Assembly (NCBI GenBank): GCA_905182995.1
Contig: CAJJDP010000070.1
Span: 66,448-130,447, forward strand
Source of the DNA: Paramecium octaurelia
Taxonomy: Eukaryota; Ciliophora; Oligohymenophorea; Peniculida; Parameciidae
Direction of reading: 5' to 3'
Length of the DNA stretch: 64,000 nucleotides
Notes under the pieces: model-generated
Databases searched by the model: none
Told to the model about the DNA's origin: nothing
Seen by the model: the letters and a program-made list of their open reading frames with translations, nothing else
Position numbers and translations under genes: made by a program
In this document: positions 11,439 to 23,134 of the stretch, in pieces
Numbering within the stretch: the stretch's first letter is position 1
Layout of the letters: each line of letters begins with the position of its first letter

Positions 11439-12258
11439 ATGGAAAATTTAATTCGAGAATCTAAAAACTAGGAATAGGTTTTCGACACAATAAGGCAGCA
11501 AAGAATTTAGATGATTAAAAATACTTTTATTCTAATTCTAGTTTTTGAAAGTGTTGTGATCATTAGTATGCACTTATATTAATTCAGCCTAAATTTTTAT
11601 GTTGACATATTATCAAATGTACACACCAAATAAAAATGAATTGTATAGACTTTGGATATCCTTTTATTACAGTTGTTAGGGAAATATTTGTTTTTAAAAT
11701 AAGTAAGAAATAAAATTAAGTAAGGAATATTTGCAGCAATCTTTCTTATTAAGAAAAATATCATGATGTCTATTGTTATAATACTTCAACCATGAATATA
11801 ATTAGATATTTGTTAAGTTCCATTCTTATATTTATCATACTTTTGATGTTTTTTGATATTTATAGAATCATAAAAATCAAGAACTCTTTAAATAATCGAA
11901 TATTATCTTAAGATCTAGTTAATTAAGCTGAGAAATTTCAAATTGTTATTACTTTATTATTATGCATATATTATGGGATATTAATGATTTTTATATTTGT
12001 CGTAGATGGGGAAAGTAATTCAATTTTTAAGTATTAGATGGAAGTGCATTAGGATTATCATTCTATGTTGGAGGTGTAGGAACAGTAATTTACATGATAA
12101 TTATCATTTATTCTAGATATGTAAGAGGGAGGTTTTCAAGAACTACTTATTTTGAAAAATTGCTAAACCAATAACTAAATGAATCAGAGATATAATAAAA
12201 TTATGAATTTAAAACTATTGAAGAAAAGGAGGAAAGTTTCTATTCAGCCTAAGAATGA
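11439..12258 (+). CDS. Four-TM membrane protein, 246 aa
   Basis: Introns at 11566-11587 (22 nt), 11703-11736 (34 nt) and 12015-12037 (23 nt) give one 247-codon frame. Hydrophobic segments lie near residues 25-48, 110-130, 155-178 and 188-208. The loop between TM1 and TM2 has several Cys (including YYSCQGNICF and YCYNTS) and is probably extracytoplasmic and disulphide-bonded. The N-terminal 24 residues are polar, and the acidic C-tail (EKEESFYSAQE) is likely cytosolic. No RING or other domain follows, unlike the two TM-RING genes in this window. Its function is unknown. Confidence 0.65.
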
Positions 12259-12560
12259 TGTAATTTTATTTATATGATTAATCAAAAAAATGACTCAAGG
12301 TTGTTATCACATTATGCTTACTATCCAAATAGTACTTCTAATTGCTAATGATCAGTTAAAATTAATTATCACTAATCTGACTTATGATAATTGTATTTCT
12401 TATCTCAAAATTAAAATATAACAATTATATCAGATGCAATGTATTATGAAAATGAAACAATGAAAAATTGATTTTAGGTTGAAAGAATTAAATTAAAAAG
12501 ACTGCAATCCCTTTATTTTAAAGAAATCACTAATATCATAAAAAATAAGTTTCATATTAA

Positions 12561-13001
12561 TCAAAAGAGACCTTGAATTTAAACTGGTTCATTTTGATGA
12601 AAAATCAAAACAAGAATAATAAGGATTGCTAGACAGAACGATAGCAATTTTAAAAATTCATTTTGCTTTTCCTAAATGAATTTGCCATGGATTTCTTTGG
12701 AAATCGAAATTCTTTTCTATTTTTATACTTTTTTAAACTCTTCAATTGTCATTAACTTTTGATCTTAATTCTTAATGTTATTATTTTTCATTATCTCTCT
12801 TTTCTTCTCCAAATATTGTATATTTTAAATTTATTTCTTCACATTCTTAGAAAATTCATGATTGTTTTATTAATTAATTCTTAACTATCTCATGTACAAG
12901 GGTTTTCTATAGTATGCATTAAAATCACTCAAATTCAAATCTTAATATTCGAAAACTTGTGATTAAGCCATAATGAATGATGAAATTTGTGATTATTTCA
13001 T
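12561..13001 (-). CDS. Probable tail-anchored protein, 146 aa
   Basis: Single-exon frame of 147 codons under the ciliate code. The middle is a Lys/Gln/Asn-rich helix (residues 55-115). A single hydrophobic span near residues 119-135 (LSFCLAILIILVLIFH) is followed by 11 residues to the stop, which is the layout of a tail-anchored protein. The soluble part lacks a clear SNARE zero layer, so I do not name it. A second Met 10 codons downstream (12971) could be the start. The gene is convergent with the 4-TM gene. Confidence 0.58.
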
Positions 13002-13323
13002 TACTTGTGATTATTTAATAAAGATTCAATTAATGGAATTTTATTCTCATTATTATTAATTATATATTCAGTAATGCTTTATAAACTTTTAATTCATTTG
13101 ATCTAGTGCTAATAATTTAAAATTTTATTGTTCAACTAACATGTCTGAGTGGCAAAATAAGTTTCTTAATCATTTCTTATTACATCAATGATCATTAGAT
13201 ACAATTTTTGGATACTTTGCATAATGCATTAAGAAAAATTATTTAATTTTTTAGAAACAACTAAGAAAAACTAAGTTTTAAACATTAATTTTATTTATTT
13301 AGCAATAAAATTTATTTAATAAA

Positions 13324-15014
13324 ATGTACCTATCATCCAGAACATAAGGAAGATTAGCAAATCTAATTATCACAATAGCTGAAGGAGAGAAGAAGACTGA
13401 AATAGCCAGATAAGTACTAGCTGAATAGAAAATGTTTGAACCCTACACAGCTTTCAGAAGATTAGATTAACTTAGATCAGGTGAGTTAACTGTTGGTGAC
13501 ATCTCTGACTTTTTGGCTGATAATAAGATCTACCCTACCTAAGTCCAGCTTGAATATTTATTTAAAAGGCTGGATTTGAATCACGACGGTAGAATCACAT
13601 ACCCAGAGTAAATTATATAGAATATTATCAAGTTTCGTTAAGGCCATATTACCAAAAGAAGACTCAAGATTAAGATAGATCGCTTCATTAAGAGATAGCT
13701 ACTACATTGAAGTAAATATGCTTCTCCCAACAGAAGTTGAATGGGGACTTTCAAGAGTCTTACAATAAGAAATCTAAAATTTCAAGTACCAAATAATATA
13801 TAATTTTAGTTCAATTACAGCAGCTTAAGAAATTTTGACAGGAAGTGCAGATTTTACCTCATTGGATGCATTTAGATGCATAGATTAATTATATATAGGC
13901 TATATAACTATAGAAAGGTATCTAATTACAATACTAATATAGCTTACAAACTTTCTTAAGAGGCAATGGCGCAAAATTGACATTTGATGAATTGTAAGCC
14001 TTCTTTAGAGTTGTGGACTCTGATGAGGATGGTAGAATAACTTATTCAGAATTATTGGAGGCCATTACTTTTGTGCCTGATTATTTCTAAAAGGAAAGAT
14101 AGATAGCAAATGAATTAAGAAGAAGCAGAGAGAGAATCACACAATTAGAAAAGGAGAGAGAAGTGCTTGATGATTTACAAAGAAGTAGAGAGAGAATTGA
14201 TGATTTAAGAAGAAGTAGAGAGAGATTAGAATAGTATTAAGACTTGTAAAAGAGTAGAGAGAGATTAGAAGATTTAAGAAGGAGTCGAGAGAGGTTAGAT
14301 GATTTGAGAAGAAGTCGAGAGAGATTAAATCAATTAGAGGAATTATAGAGAAGCAGATAAAGAATAGAATAATTGGAGGATTTGAAAAAGAGTAGAGAGA
14401 GATAAGCATAGATTGATGAATTGAGAAGAAGTAGAGAGAGATTGGATGATTTAAGAAGAAGTAGAGAAAGATTAGAATAATTGGAATAAGAAAGAAAGAA
14501 TAATGAATAATTAGAAGAACTTAGAAAGTCTAGAAGTAGAATTGAAGAATTGTAAAAGTAAAGGAGAAGAATAGAAGATTTAAGAACAAGTTAAGAAAGA
14601 TTAGATGCTTTGAAAAGAAACAGAGATGAATTGGAATTGAGAAGAAGTTAGGAGAGACTTAATGAATTGAAGAAGAGTAGAGAAAGATTGGAATAGATAG
14701 AGGCTTTAAGATAGAGCAGAGAACAATAGAGAGCTTTGGATGAATTAAGATAGAGTAGAGAGAGATTAGAATAATTGAGAGTGTCATAAAATAGAATAGA
14801 CTAATTGGAGAATGAGAGAAAAGCATTATAAAGAAGTAGACAAATAGAGAGAGAGATTGAATACGAGAGATAAAGAAGTAAAGAAAGATTGGAGAGATTG
14901 GAGTTGGAAGCCTAACTTGAAAGATAAAGAGAAAGAGCATTGGAATAGGAAATAGTAACACAAAGCAAGATTGTGTAAAGTAGAATTTATGACACACCTT
15001 AAAGATTTTATTGA
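13324..15014 (+). CDS. EF-hand protein with SRER-repeat coiled coil
   Basis: Protein of 546 aa, or 538 if a 24-nt intron at 13786-13809 is also spliced. Firm introns are 13608-13632 and 13918-13942, both 25 nt. The first 250 residues form a calmodulin-like region with two readable loops: DLNHDGRITYPDF and DSDEDGRITYSEL. Both keep Asp at positions 1, 3 and 5 and Gly at 6, so Ca2+ binding is likely. From about residue 255 to the end runs an almost pure coiled coil of short repeats such as DDLRRSRERL, with 11 exact SRER copies plus variants. It is very rich in Arg, Glu, Leu and Ser. I infer a filament or cytoskeletal protein (basal-body, cortical or contractile lattice type) controlled by Ca2+. 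Confidence 0.82.
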
Positions 15015-15100
15015 TTATTGAGATAATAAAATAAAATAAAATTTTGTTTAATATGAATATCATTCAATTTTAATTATTTGAAAACACAGTTTAGGTGAGT

Positions 15101-15463
15101 ATGACTTTATTTAGAAATGCTATTTAATGTGTAGTAAGTGACACTAAAAAATTTGGTAGTGTTTTGACAGCAGAATGTGAAAAAATGGGTGAAGATGAAA
15201 ATATTTATGATGTGAAAACAAAATTTGGATCAAGAGAAATAGTAGAATACGAATATTTTGCAAGAAAGATAATTGAAGAAATGTATAATTCAAAAAGGAT
15301 TGTTTAAGAGATGTAAAAGAAATATCAGACCTAAGAAAAACAATTCAATATATTTTTAGGTAAAAAACTATTGCTATTCATATCATTGAATGATCGAGAG
15401 AACATCTAGAAAAACAAAGCCATTATTGAAGAAATTACAGCTAATCTAACTAATTTGATATGA
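15101..15463 (+). CDS. Hypothetical 120-aa helical protein
   Basis: Single-exon frame of 121 codons ending at TGA 15461. An in-frame ATG at 15053 would add 16 residues, but it lies only 38 bp after the previous stop, so I prefer 15101. The sequence is mostly charged helix (REIVEYEYFARKIIEEMY, then IQKNKAIIEEITANLT). No domain is recognised. The codon pattern and charge balance look coding. Confidence 0.6.
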
Positions 15464-15500
15464 GTATAATTATGTGTTAATAATTATTTGAAATTAAAAT

Positions 15501-16257
15501 ATGATTAATATACAACCAAGAACAAGAGAATAAAGAGTATAATATTAAGATTATTCACTAATAGGAAGCCCAAAGAGATAAGGATCTAATAGAAAAGACA
15601 AGGATTGATTAAAGAGGTGAAAACTATAATTTATATCATAGTTGGATATGAGGCAAGAGGTTTGGGAGTTGGAAACTTGATACATCAAGCACCACCTTAA
15701 TCATCACTCTATGTTCCAGGTAAGTGTCTTAAATATTTGAAGAAAATGAGAGATTTGACAAGGATTTTGCTATTGCTGATAAGAGATAGAGAGAAATGTA
15801 ACTTTATCAGAAAGAACAAGTTATAGAAAAAAAAAGAATGGAGGGATTGGATAGAGAAACAAAAAAATGGGAATATCAAGAGAAACAAGAGCAAAAAGAT
15901 TAATAAAAATTAATCAATCACACTTAAGCTTTAACTTAAGGAAAGAGAAATTAAAATGGGTAGAGATTCAAAAATATTATTATTAGATTAGCGTATAATC
16001 CTATTACTTTATAATATGATAAGACACAGTAAGGAAACATATTAAAGGAATAGGATGATTAGGCAAAGGTTCGACAATATGTTAGGGCTTAAAATCTGGA
16101 TCAAAGAGGGAATGCTGGATTCAATATTTTGACAGGAGAATCCCGTAATGGAGTTGAATAGATTGTACCTAATCATTTGAAGAATCAATATTAATAGAAA
16201 CTAAGAGATCATGAGTAAAACTTAAACATCAAAACTCAATCTTAATTTAACAATTGA
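15501..16257 (+). CDS. Conserved-looking coiled-coil protein, cilium type
   Basis: Protein of 226 aa. Introns at 15537-15564 (28 nt), 15617-15641 (25 nt) and 15720-15742 (23 nt) join four exons. The N-terminus is charged (REQREAQRDKDLIEKTRIDQ), followed by a Lys/Glu coiled coil. A compact C-terminal segment contains RLAYNPITLQYDK and NAGFNILTGESRNG. 'F-N-I-x-T-G' endings occur in axonemal and microtubule-associated proteins, so a ciliary role is my guess. Each splice is required: without them the frame is broken by TGA. Confidence 0.62.
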
Positions 16258-16297
16258 GAAATAGAATGAAATTTATATATATATATATAATAATCAA

Positions 16298-17119
16298 ATG
16301 GATTACTACAAGGTTTTAGAACTGCCTAGAAGTGCAACTGAAGCAGATATCAAAAAAGCATACAGAAAATTAGCATTGAAATGGCATCCGGTATTTGTTT
16401 TTTTAATGTTAAAAGGATAAAAATCCAGACAACAAGGAAGTAGCAACAAAAAAATTTAAGGAAATCGCAGAAGCTTATGAAGTTCTTTCAAAACCTGAGA
16501 AGAAATCTCATTATGATAAATATGGTCATCAGTAACCACCTCCCACACCAAATTATTAACAATCTAACAATTATGGAAATCAATATTAATAAGACTTTGA
16601 TGATTTTTCTTCTGGATTCCAAAATAACTTTAATACTTTCAATAATAGGCCTGGGTTTAATAAATATTCTGAATAGTCTTTTGGGTTTCCATAATTTAAT
16701 AGAATGCCTGATTTGAATAAATTCTTTTTTGGAGATAATTTTGATCCATTTGAAGTATTCTAGAATTTTTTTTAAAATGATCCATTTTTTAATCAAGATT
16801 TCTTTGGAAATAACTAGTAACCATAGAAAAATAGTTTGGCAAAAGCTAACTCTTATAAGAGTGATTTCGATGATGACTTTTTCAAACCATTCTATTAAAA
16901 TGGTTCACATTAAGGCGGCAACATTATAAGAGGATAAACTCATAAGACAGTATAATCTACTACAACTACAATGTAACTTATAAAGTGTATAAATTTAGGA
17001 ATGGTTAACCAGTTCAAAGAGTGAAAACAACTATAATTCATCCAGATGGAAGGAAGGAAGTCAAGGAGGAGATAAAAACATTATCTTAGTTATAAAAACA
17101 CAACAGTGCCATTTACTGA
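16298..17119 (+). CDS. DnaJ (Hsp40) co-chaperone, DNAJB type
   Basis: Protein of 256 aa with introns of 25 nt (about 16389-16413) and 26 nt (about 16969-16994). It opens [20 protein letters not shown]. The J-domain HPD motif is split exactly by the first intron (HP | DKNPDNKE). The J domain ends KSHYDKYG. A Phe/Asn/Gly-rich linker follows ([15 protein letters not shown] and [15 protein letters not shown]), then a short tail with [17 protein letters not shown]. There is no zinc-finger Cys cluster, so this is the B class resembling DNAJB2/B6. J proteins stimulate Hsp70 ATPase and deliver clients. The start lies 40 bp after the previous stop. Confidence 0.9.
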
Positions 17120-17203
17120 TAAGATTATTATATAATTAGAATAAGATATTCAACAATTTTGTTATTTATTCTTTTTTATTTATGGTATTAAAATATTAAA
17201 AGA

Positions 17204-18122
17204 ATGTCCTAAGATAATAAATAAGATTAAGATTTATCAAACTTAACTCTCGCTGAATTATAAAAGATTTAAGAGGAAAAAAGATTCGATAAGCTTTTAG
17301 ACTAAGAAAACCTCAATAGATAAAAACAATCTAAGGATAATGAGAACAATATAATAAAAAATGAAGAGTCATAGCAAACTATCAAATTATCTTCAGATGA
17401 TCCTGCTGAATTGTATGAGAAATTAAAGCAGAAATGGGGACTTGAAGAGAAACAGAAACCACAAGATGGAAGTAGATTATAATTATATTATATAATAGTA
17501 AGAGCAGAATAAACAAAGAGCAAACTTGAAGTGTTATTAGAAGAGAGAAGAAATAGAAAACCACCGAAACTTTAATAAATTCAGAATGATTACATGCAAT
17601 AAATACAGGATGAAACAGTGGTTGATTCTGTATATAGTAAGGAAGGGCCTATGCCAAAAACAATTTAATAGATGCTGACAGAGTATTAGGGAATAAAGGG
17701 AGCTGTTAATATTGGGTAGGAGTGGACTGATATCATTTAATAAGGAGTAAAGACAAATTTAAGGAATCAAGAATAAGCTGCCAATAGTAATAGTTCAGAA
17801 TAACTAATTAGATTACTTTTGGTTGATGGCAAAGAAAGGACGTTTAGGAGTAGATGGATTTGCAATAGCTTTTGGAATATTTGGAATAATCCTTCTTCCG
17901 ATTTATTTTTATTAGAGATAAAATCGAAGGAGAGGTGCATACAAGTAGGAGATCAAGATAGTTTCTGGAGTAAAGGACTGGGAGAATTCCACTCTAGATA
18001 TTGATGATGTTTCAGTGTAGCAAACATATTATACTTTGTTTTCTGAGGAGATATAAGAACTAATGAAAAAGAAGATGGTGGTTTAATAATAGATCAGTAA
18101 GCTTTTGGGGAGAGAAAAATGA
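17204..18122 (+). CDS. Single-TM membrane protein, 288 aa
   Basis: Introns at 17472-17498 (27 nt) and 17787-17811 (25 nt) give 289 codons. The N-terminal 200 residues are hydrophilic and Gln/Glu-rich, with SSDDPAELYEKLKQKWG near residue 65 and RRNRKPPKLQQIQ near 105. One TM helix follows (VDGFAIAFGIFGIILLPIYF) with a basic flank QRQNRRR. The C-terminal tail of about 60 residues is charged. Without the second intron the reading runs off into another frame that stops at 18002. No family is recognised. An organelle outer-membrane protein is one possibility. Confidence 0.68.
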
Positions 18123-18189
18123 TAAATATCAGATTTATTTTACATGAGATGACATTGATTTAAAATATTTTATAATAAAAACTTTGATT

Positions 18190-19963
18190 ATGAAAAGAGT
18201 TGTTTAAAAAATATAGCACTTAAAGAATATATCCTAAGTTATAGCCTCTGGTGATCATGTTGTTACAGTTAAAAATATATTGAATGCTTTAGAAAAATAA
18301 ACTAAGGAAGATTTAAGTTATTTGGAAAAGAATTTGTTAAAGATATTTCCTCTTTTTGGCTTGATAAAGAAGTCCTAAAAATCCTAATAAAAATTTAATG
18401 AACTCATATCCTAACTATAGATTGAACACTTCTAAAACAATTAAGTTATTTTTTATAAAGGAGATATCGGAAGAAAGATGTACTTTGTACTGTCTGGCCA
18501 TCTTCTGAGTTTCCCTTATGATTGTAGAGATATAAGTATTTAAATGTTTGATTAGAGATAACCATACCGCAAATAAAGAACTTAATGTAGGAGATCATTT
18601 TGGAGAAATAAGTCTTTAACATCGAATTCCAAGAACTCTTACAGTCATAAGTAAAGGTGAAGTCATTTTATTAAGCGTAAATTATGAGACATATTCCAAT
18701 TATATATAGTCAACAGTTGACAAAATTCTAACTGACTAGTACAAATTCATCAGAACTTTGAGTATCTTTTAAGATTGGAATGAGTTCACAATATAATTGA
18801 TCTTACACCACTTAGAAGAACAAAAGATCTAAAGAAACTAGCATGTCTACAATGAGGGGAATAAGGATTAAAATTTATATATAATAAAATTCGGAGAGAT
18901 CATTTTATAAAAATAGTATACTGTCAATTAGAAAAAGAGTGAAAATGGTTTGATTTGTTTAGGTTAAGGACAATGTTTTGGAGATTTTGAATTCATTGAT
19001 AATCAATCTTGGTTACAAAATAGAAATGCAATTAAAGAGATAACCAGGTAAATGGATGCAAAATCTACAACTGAATCCTTGATTCTCTCTTTACCATTTC
19101 TTACTTATATAAGAATATAAGAGGAATATCACAGTTCAACCTTACATTCCTTTTTATCCACTTCAAAGTAGGTTGTAATTTAGAGAATGAAAATATTACA
19201 GTAGTAAATTATAAATAAAAAAATAAAATTAGATGAAGAATCTGAAAGGAAAGATGAGTTGTCTGAACTCAGAATGTTTAAAGATTAAAAATAAGAAGAA
19301 AAACAACCTTAGATTGTAAATGATACGTCTAAAATTCGTCATTCAAACAATCCTTACATATCATTAATGGGAACAATCAAAAGCAATAAAACCAAAGAAC
19401 ATTAATAATAGCCATCCTTATAAATAGATTAAATTGCTAATCATTTTTCTTAAAAATCTATACTAATGAAATTTGATAGAGGACACAAAATATTATTATT
19501 GAAGAAGTTGCGAGATGCCTCTATATTGCCAGATGTTAAAGACAATTTCATCTATTAATAGTCAACAGTAAGAAGTAGTTGTTCGAGATTGAGAATGAAT
19601 AAAAAATATTAGTAGAATAATCAACAAGACAGTGTTACCATAATCAAACCCTTTGTTAATTCGAGATCTCACACTCCTGATTCCTCGGTGGTATTGCCAA
19701 ATGAGTTTAAAACATAAAATGAAATAAATAAATGCTAGAGAGCATTTACATTTAAACTTAATGACTTTCACAATTTCAAAGTGTCATCAAATTCTGTTGG
19801 ATATTCGCGATCAATATCATAAATGAGTATAAGTAGAAGTAGTATTAATCGTAAATCGCCAAGTAAATATAAATTCGAGATTGAATATGAAAAAAACTAA
19901 TCGTAATCTCCATAAAAATAACCTAAAGTTGAGATTGACTTATGCGTATATGGGAAATAATGA
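18190..19963 (+). CDS. Protein with tandem cyclic-nucleotide-binding domains
   Basis: Protein of 583 aa with one short intron (22 nt, GTATTT...TAGAG near 18535-18556; a 34-nt alternative also fits). The first CNB domain near residues 70-170 contains IFYKGDIGRKMYFVLSGHLL and LNVGDHFGEISLQHR, with the 'GDxFGE' phosphate-cassette signature and Arg-Thr (RIPRTLTVIS). A second, weaker CNB-like domain near 205-300 contains HVYNEGNKDQNLYIIKFGEI and GQCFGDFEFIDN. The long Ser/Lys/Gln tail has no kinase domain or TM helix, so this resembles a regulatory subunit or orphan CNB protein of the PKA-R/Epac style. Its last 950 bp are duplicated at 20340-21291 by an assembly artefact. Confidence 0.83.
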
Positions 19964-21666
19964 TCTGCCGAAATATATTTCTAGAACTTTGAATAATAAT
20001 ATATATATAATAATAATGGTTTATTACAAATTATTGTTTTCCTGTGAGACCAAAAATGTTGAAGCAATCTCAACTGGAGGAGCAAACTATGAGTAAGATA
20101 GTAGTTATTTATCAAAGGTGGCACATCTCATTGGTTTGTTCTAGTTGCCATACAGATATTAATGAAATCTATTTTAGAGGAGATGATCAAGTGGATGTTG
20201 CCAATTCAAGAGGGTAATGCAATTTTTAAATGAAATGCAAAACATGTGCTAAAATGATCAATATAACTTTAGAGAAATTCCCAGATACAGTCAATGTGCA
20301 AGAAATAAGTATATTCACTTTTTATTAATTTTAGGCAANGTTACAAAATAGAAATGCAATTAAAGAGATAACCAGGTAAATGGATGCAAAATCTACAACT
20401 GAATCCTTGATTCTCTCTTTACCATTTCTTACTTATATAAGAATATAAGAGGAATATCACAGTTCAACCTTACATTCCTTTTTATCCACTTCAAAGTAGG
20501 TTGTAATTTAGAGAATGAAAATATTACAGTAGTAAATTATAAATAAAAAAATAAAATTAGATGAAGAATCTGAAAGGAAAGATGAGTTGTCTGAACTCAG
20601 AATGTTTAAAGATTAAAAATAAGAAGAAAAACAACCTTAGATTGTAAATGATACGTCTAAAATTCGTCATTCAAACAATCCTTACATATCATTAATGGGA
20701 ACAATCAAAAGCAATAAAACCAAAGAACATTAATAATAGCCATCCTTATAAATAGATTAAATTGCTAATCATTTTTCTTAAAAATCTATACTAATGAAAT
20801 TTGATAGAGGACACAAAATATTATTATTGAAGAAGTTGCGAGATGCCTCTATATTGCCAGATGTTAAAGACAATTTCATCTATTAATAGTCAACAGTAAG
20901 AAGTAGTTGTTCGAGATTGAGAATGAATAAAAAATATTAGTAGAATAATCAACAAGACAGTGTTACCATAATCAAACCCTTTGTTAATTCGAGATCTCAC
21001 ACTCCTGATTCCTCGGTGGTATTGCCAAATGAGTTTAAAACATAAAATGAAATAAATAAATGCTAGAGAGCATTTACATTTAAACTTAATGACTTTCACA
21101 ATTTCAAAGTGTCATCAAATTCTGTTGGATATTCGCGATCAATATCATAAATGAGTATAAGTAGAAGTAGTATTAATCGTAAATCGCCAAGTAAATATAA
21201 ATTCGAGATTGAATATGAAAAAAACTAATCGTAATCTCCATAAAAATAACCTAAAGTTGAGATTGACTTATGCGTATATGGGAAATAATGATCTGCCGAA
21301 ATATATTTCTAGAACTTTGAATAATAATATATATATAATAATAATGGTTTATTACAAATTATTGTTTTCCTGTGAGACCAAAAATGTTGAAGCAATCTCA
21401 ACTGGAGGAGCAAACTATGAGTAAGATAGTAGTTATTTATCAAAGGTGGCACATCTCATTGGTTTGTTCTAGTTGCCATACAGATATTAATGAAATCTAT
21501 TTTAGAGGAGATGATCAAGTGGATGTTGCCAATTCAAGAGGGTAATGCAATTTTTAAATGAAATGCAAAACATGTGCTAAAATGATCAATATAACTTTAG
21601 AGAAATTCCCAGATACAGTCAATGTGCAAGAAATAAGTATATTCACTTTTTATTAATTTTAGGCAA
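19012..21666. repeat. 1,327-bp perfect direct repeat around one N
   Basis: Positions 19012-20338 and 20340-21666 read the same, with a fixed offset of 1,328, separated by a single N at 20339. The copy starts inside the CNB-protein gene and ends inside the CZIB gene, ignoring gene boundaries. The break point is the ambiguous base itself. This is the signature of two contigs whose overlapping ends were not merged, not of a transposon (no inverted repeats or target duplication). Collapsing the two gives intact CNB and CZIB genes. Confidence 0.9.
20016..20338 (+). pseudogene. Truncated artefactual copy of the CZIB gene
   Basis: The first-copy duplicate of the CZIB 5' end. It runs from the ATG through the second intron and stops at the N at 20339. 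The complete gene is at 21344-21865. It is not a biological pseudogene if the repeat is an assembly overlap. Confidence 0.85.
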
Positions 21667-21865
21667 AGATATTTAGATTGCATTATTCGATTGCAGAGGT
21701 GCTGACCCAAAATCTTGGAATTTCTAAGGCTTAACAGTAATTACACCAAATGGAACAGTATTTAATGATGCTGATTTGACTGATACATGGGTAGAGTATG
21801 ATGAGAAGGCTGCAGAGGAGGTGTTGATCGATAAATTCAAGGCTTATTTCTAGAAATCAAAGTGA
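21344..21865 (+). CDS. CXXC-containing zinc-binding protein (DUF866/CZIB)
   Basis: Protein of 156 aa with introns 21421-21445 (25 nt, ending AAG) and 21637-21662 (26 nt). Two Cys pairs are visible, VCSSCHTD and MKCKTCAKM, the four zinc ligands of this family. The C-terminal half matches the eukaryotic CZIB (C1orf123/UPF0587) pattern: DCRGADPKSWNFQGL, then NDADLTDTWVEYDEKAAEEV. The family is a small soluble zinc protein of poorly known function found from yeast to humans. Length and motif order fit well. The 5' part lies in the second copy of the assembly repeat. Confidence 0.9.
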
Positions 21866-21930
21866 ATTCATAAGTATTATTAAAATCATATCAAACTTTA
21901 AATTATTTTAAAACTAATTCTCAATTGATT

Positions 21931-22626
21931 ATGAGCGCTGCCAAATTTATGAATATCTTAGCTCAAAGAGATCAACAGTAAATAACTTTATTAATCACAT
22001 TTAGATATCTGGAAAATCCATAATTCAACTCATATCAGTAATTCAAGCAGGCGATATAAACACTTGGTTTTCAACAAACCTAATCTACCATTATGAAGTT
22101 TAAAAACCAATGTACTCCACCTACATCCGATAATTCACCATATTTCTTTTCGAAACAAGAATAATGGCAAAAAAACTAAGACTTGTTGGCTCAACAAGTC
22201 AACTCCAGTTCCACTAAATCTTATCGAGCTATATACCCAAATAAGAAATTAACATCTCTAGAGGAAAGATACTAATAACACAATTCCTAATCTTCTTTTA
22301 TGAATAAAGTGTTATCCTCTGAGCCTAGCCCACTTCTATAATATAAATCTCAAAGTCCTTCGTTAAAAGATAAAGACTAGAGTGAAATGAGCTAAATTTA
22401 ATAATAGATGTCTCATCCCATTTTAAAAAAGTCGAACCTTAAGATTAAAGTCGATGAAGCAGGGAGAATCAAAAAAAAAAAAACTGTTTAAATAGTTGAG
22501 ATCCAATTGGAGAGAGGTAATTAGAAAGAAGGCTAAAAGAAAAGCCCTAAAAAAATCATAACGAAAACAGAAATCAGAACTGTGTAAGACTTTTTAGTTG
22601 AAAATTCAAGCAAAAAAACCAAATGA
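21931..22626 (+). CDS. Hypothetical basic Ser/Gln-rich protein, 231 aa
   Basis: Intronless frame of 232 codons, with an N-terminal helix (MSAAKFMNILAQRDQQQ), a middle rich in Ser, Gln and Pro, and a Lys-rich C-terminus (VDEAGRIKKKKTVQIVEIQL, then KSPKKIITKTEIRTVQ). No fold is recognised and most of it looks disordered. It lies 65 bp after the CZIB stop on the same strand. Confidence 0.62.
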
Positions 22627-23134
22627 AATTTATCTTTTAAAAATTTCATCATATACAACATCATTCTTACTCATCCATGTGCACCATTGATTCTTGGTTC
22701 TTTTTTTATTAAATTTTTTATTAAATCTGAAATCTGTTAGAAAGACTTATTTCATTCTAAAGTTAGTAAATAGTCTTGCATAAAGCTCTCCTCTATGCAA
22801 AATCATTATTGCTATCTTATTTAGGACTTGTCAATAAGGTTTAAATAGTAGAATTGAGTTTTTTGGATTAAGGTGTTAAAATTTATCTATAATTATTTTA
22901 CATAATATAATTTATATATAGAAGCACAGTTTCATATTGAAATCTCATAAATTAATATTATAGCAAATATTCCTTGCTATTTAATCAAGAAACCATAATA
23001 TCAATTTTAATGAGTAAATGAATGTTAAGTTAAGAAGCTCTTTTAATTTTTTAGGATGAACACAAAACATTAAATATCAAAAAAGATATATTTATAATTA
23101 TTCAAGTTATTATAAAATATTAGAATTTTGCTAG
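22627..23134. other. Intergenic, about 500 bp
   Basis: AT-rich spacer upstream of the first EF-hand paralogue. No ORF or RNA is supported. Confidence 0.4.

Noticed and set aside
14137..15063. Ser/Leu/Phe-rich minus-strand ORFs
   Set aside because: They are the antisense of the SRER coiled-coil repeats (Arg/Glu codons reversed) and have no independent support.
17819..18004. Short plus ORF within the one-TM gene
   Set aside because: Removing a perfect 25-nt intron at 17787-17811 moves the reading into a frame with a clear TM helix. The short ORF is a shadow.
19012..21666. Direct repeat as a mobile element or a real gene duplication
   Set aside because: No terminal inverted repeats, target duplication or transposase. 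The copies are identical and meet at an N, and the boundaries ignore genes. An assembly overlap explains it better.
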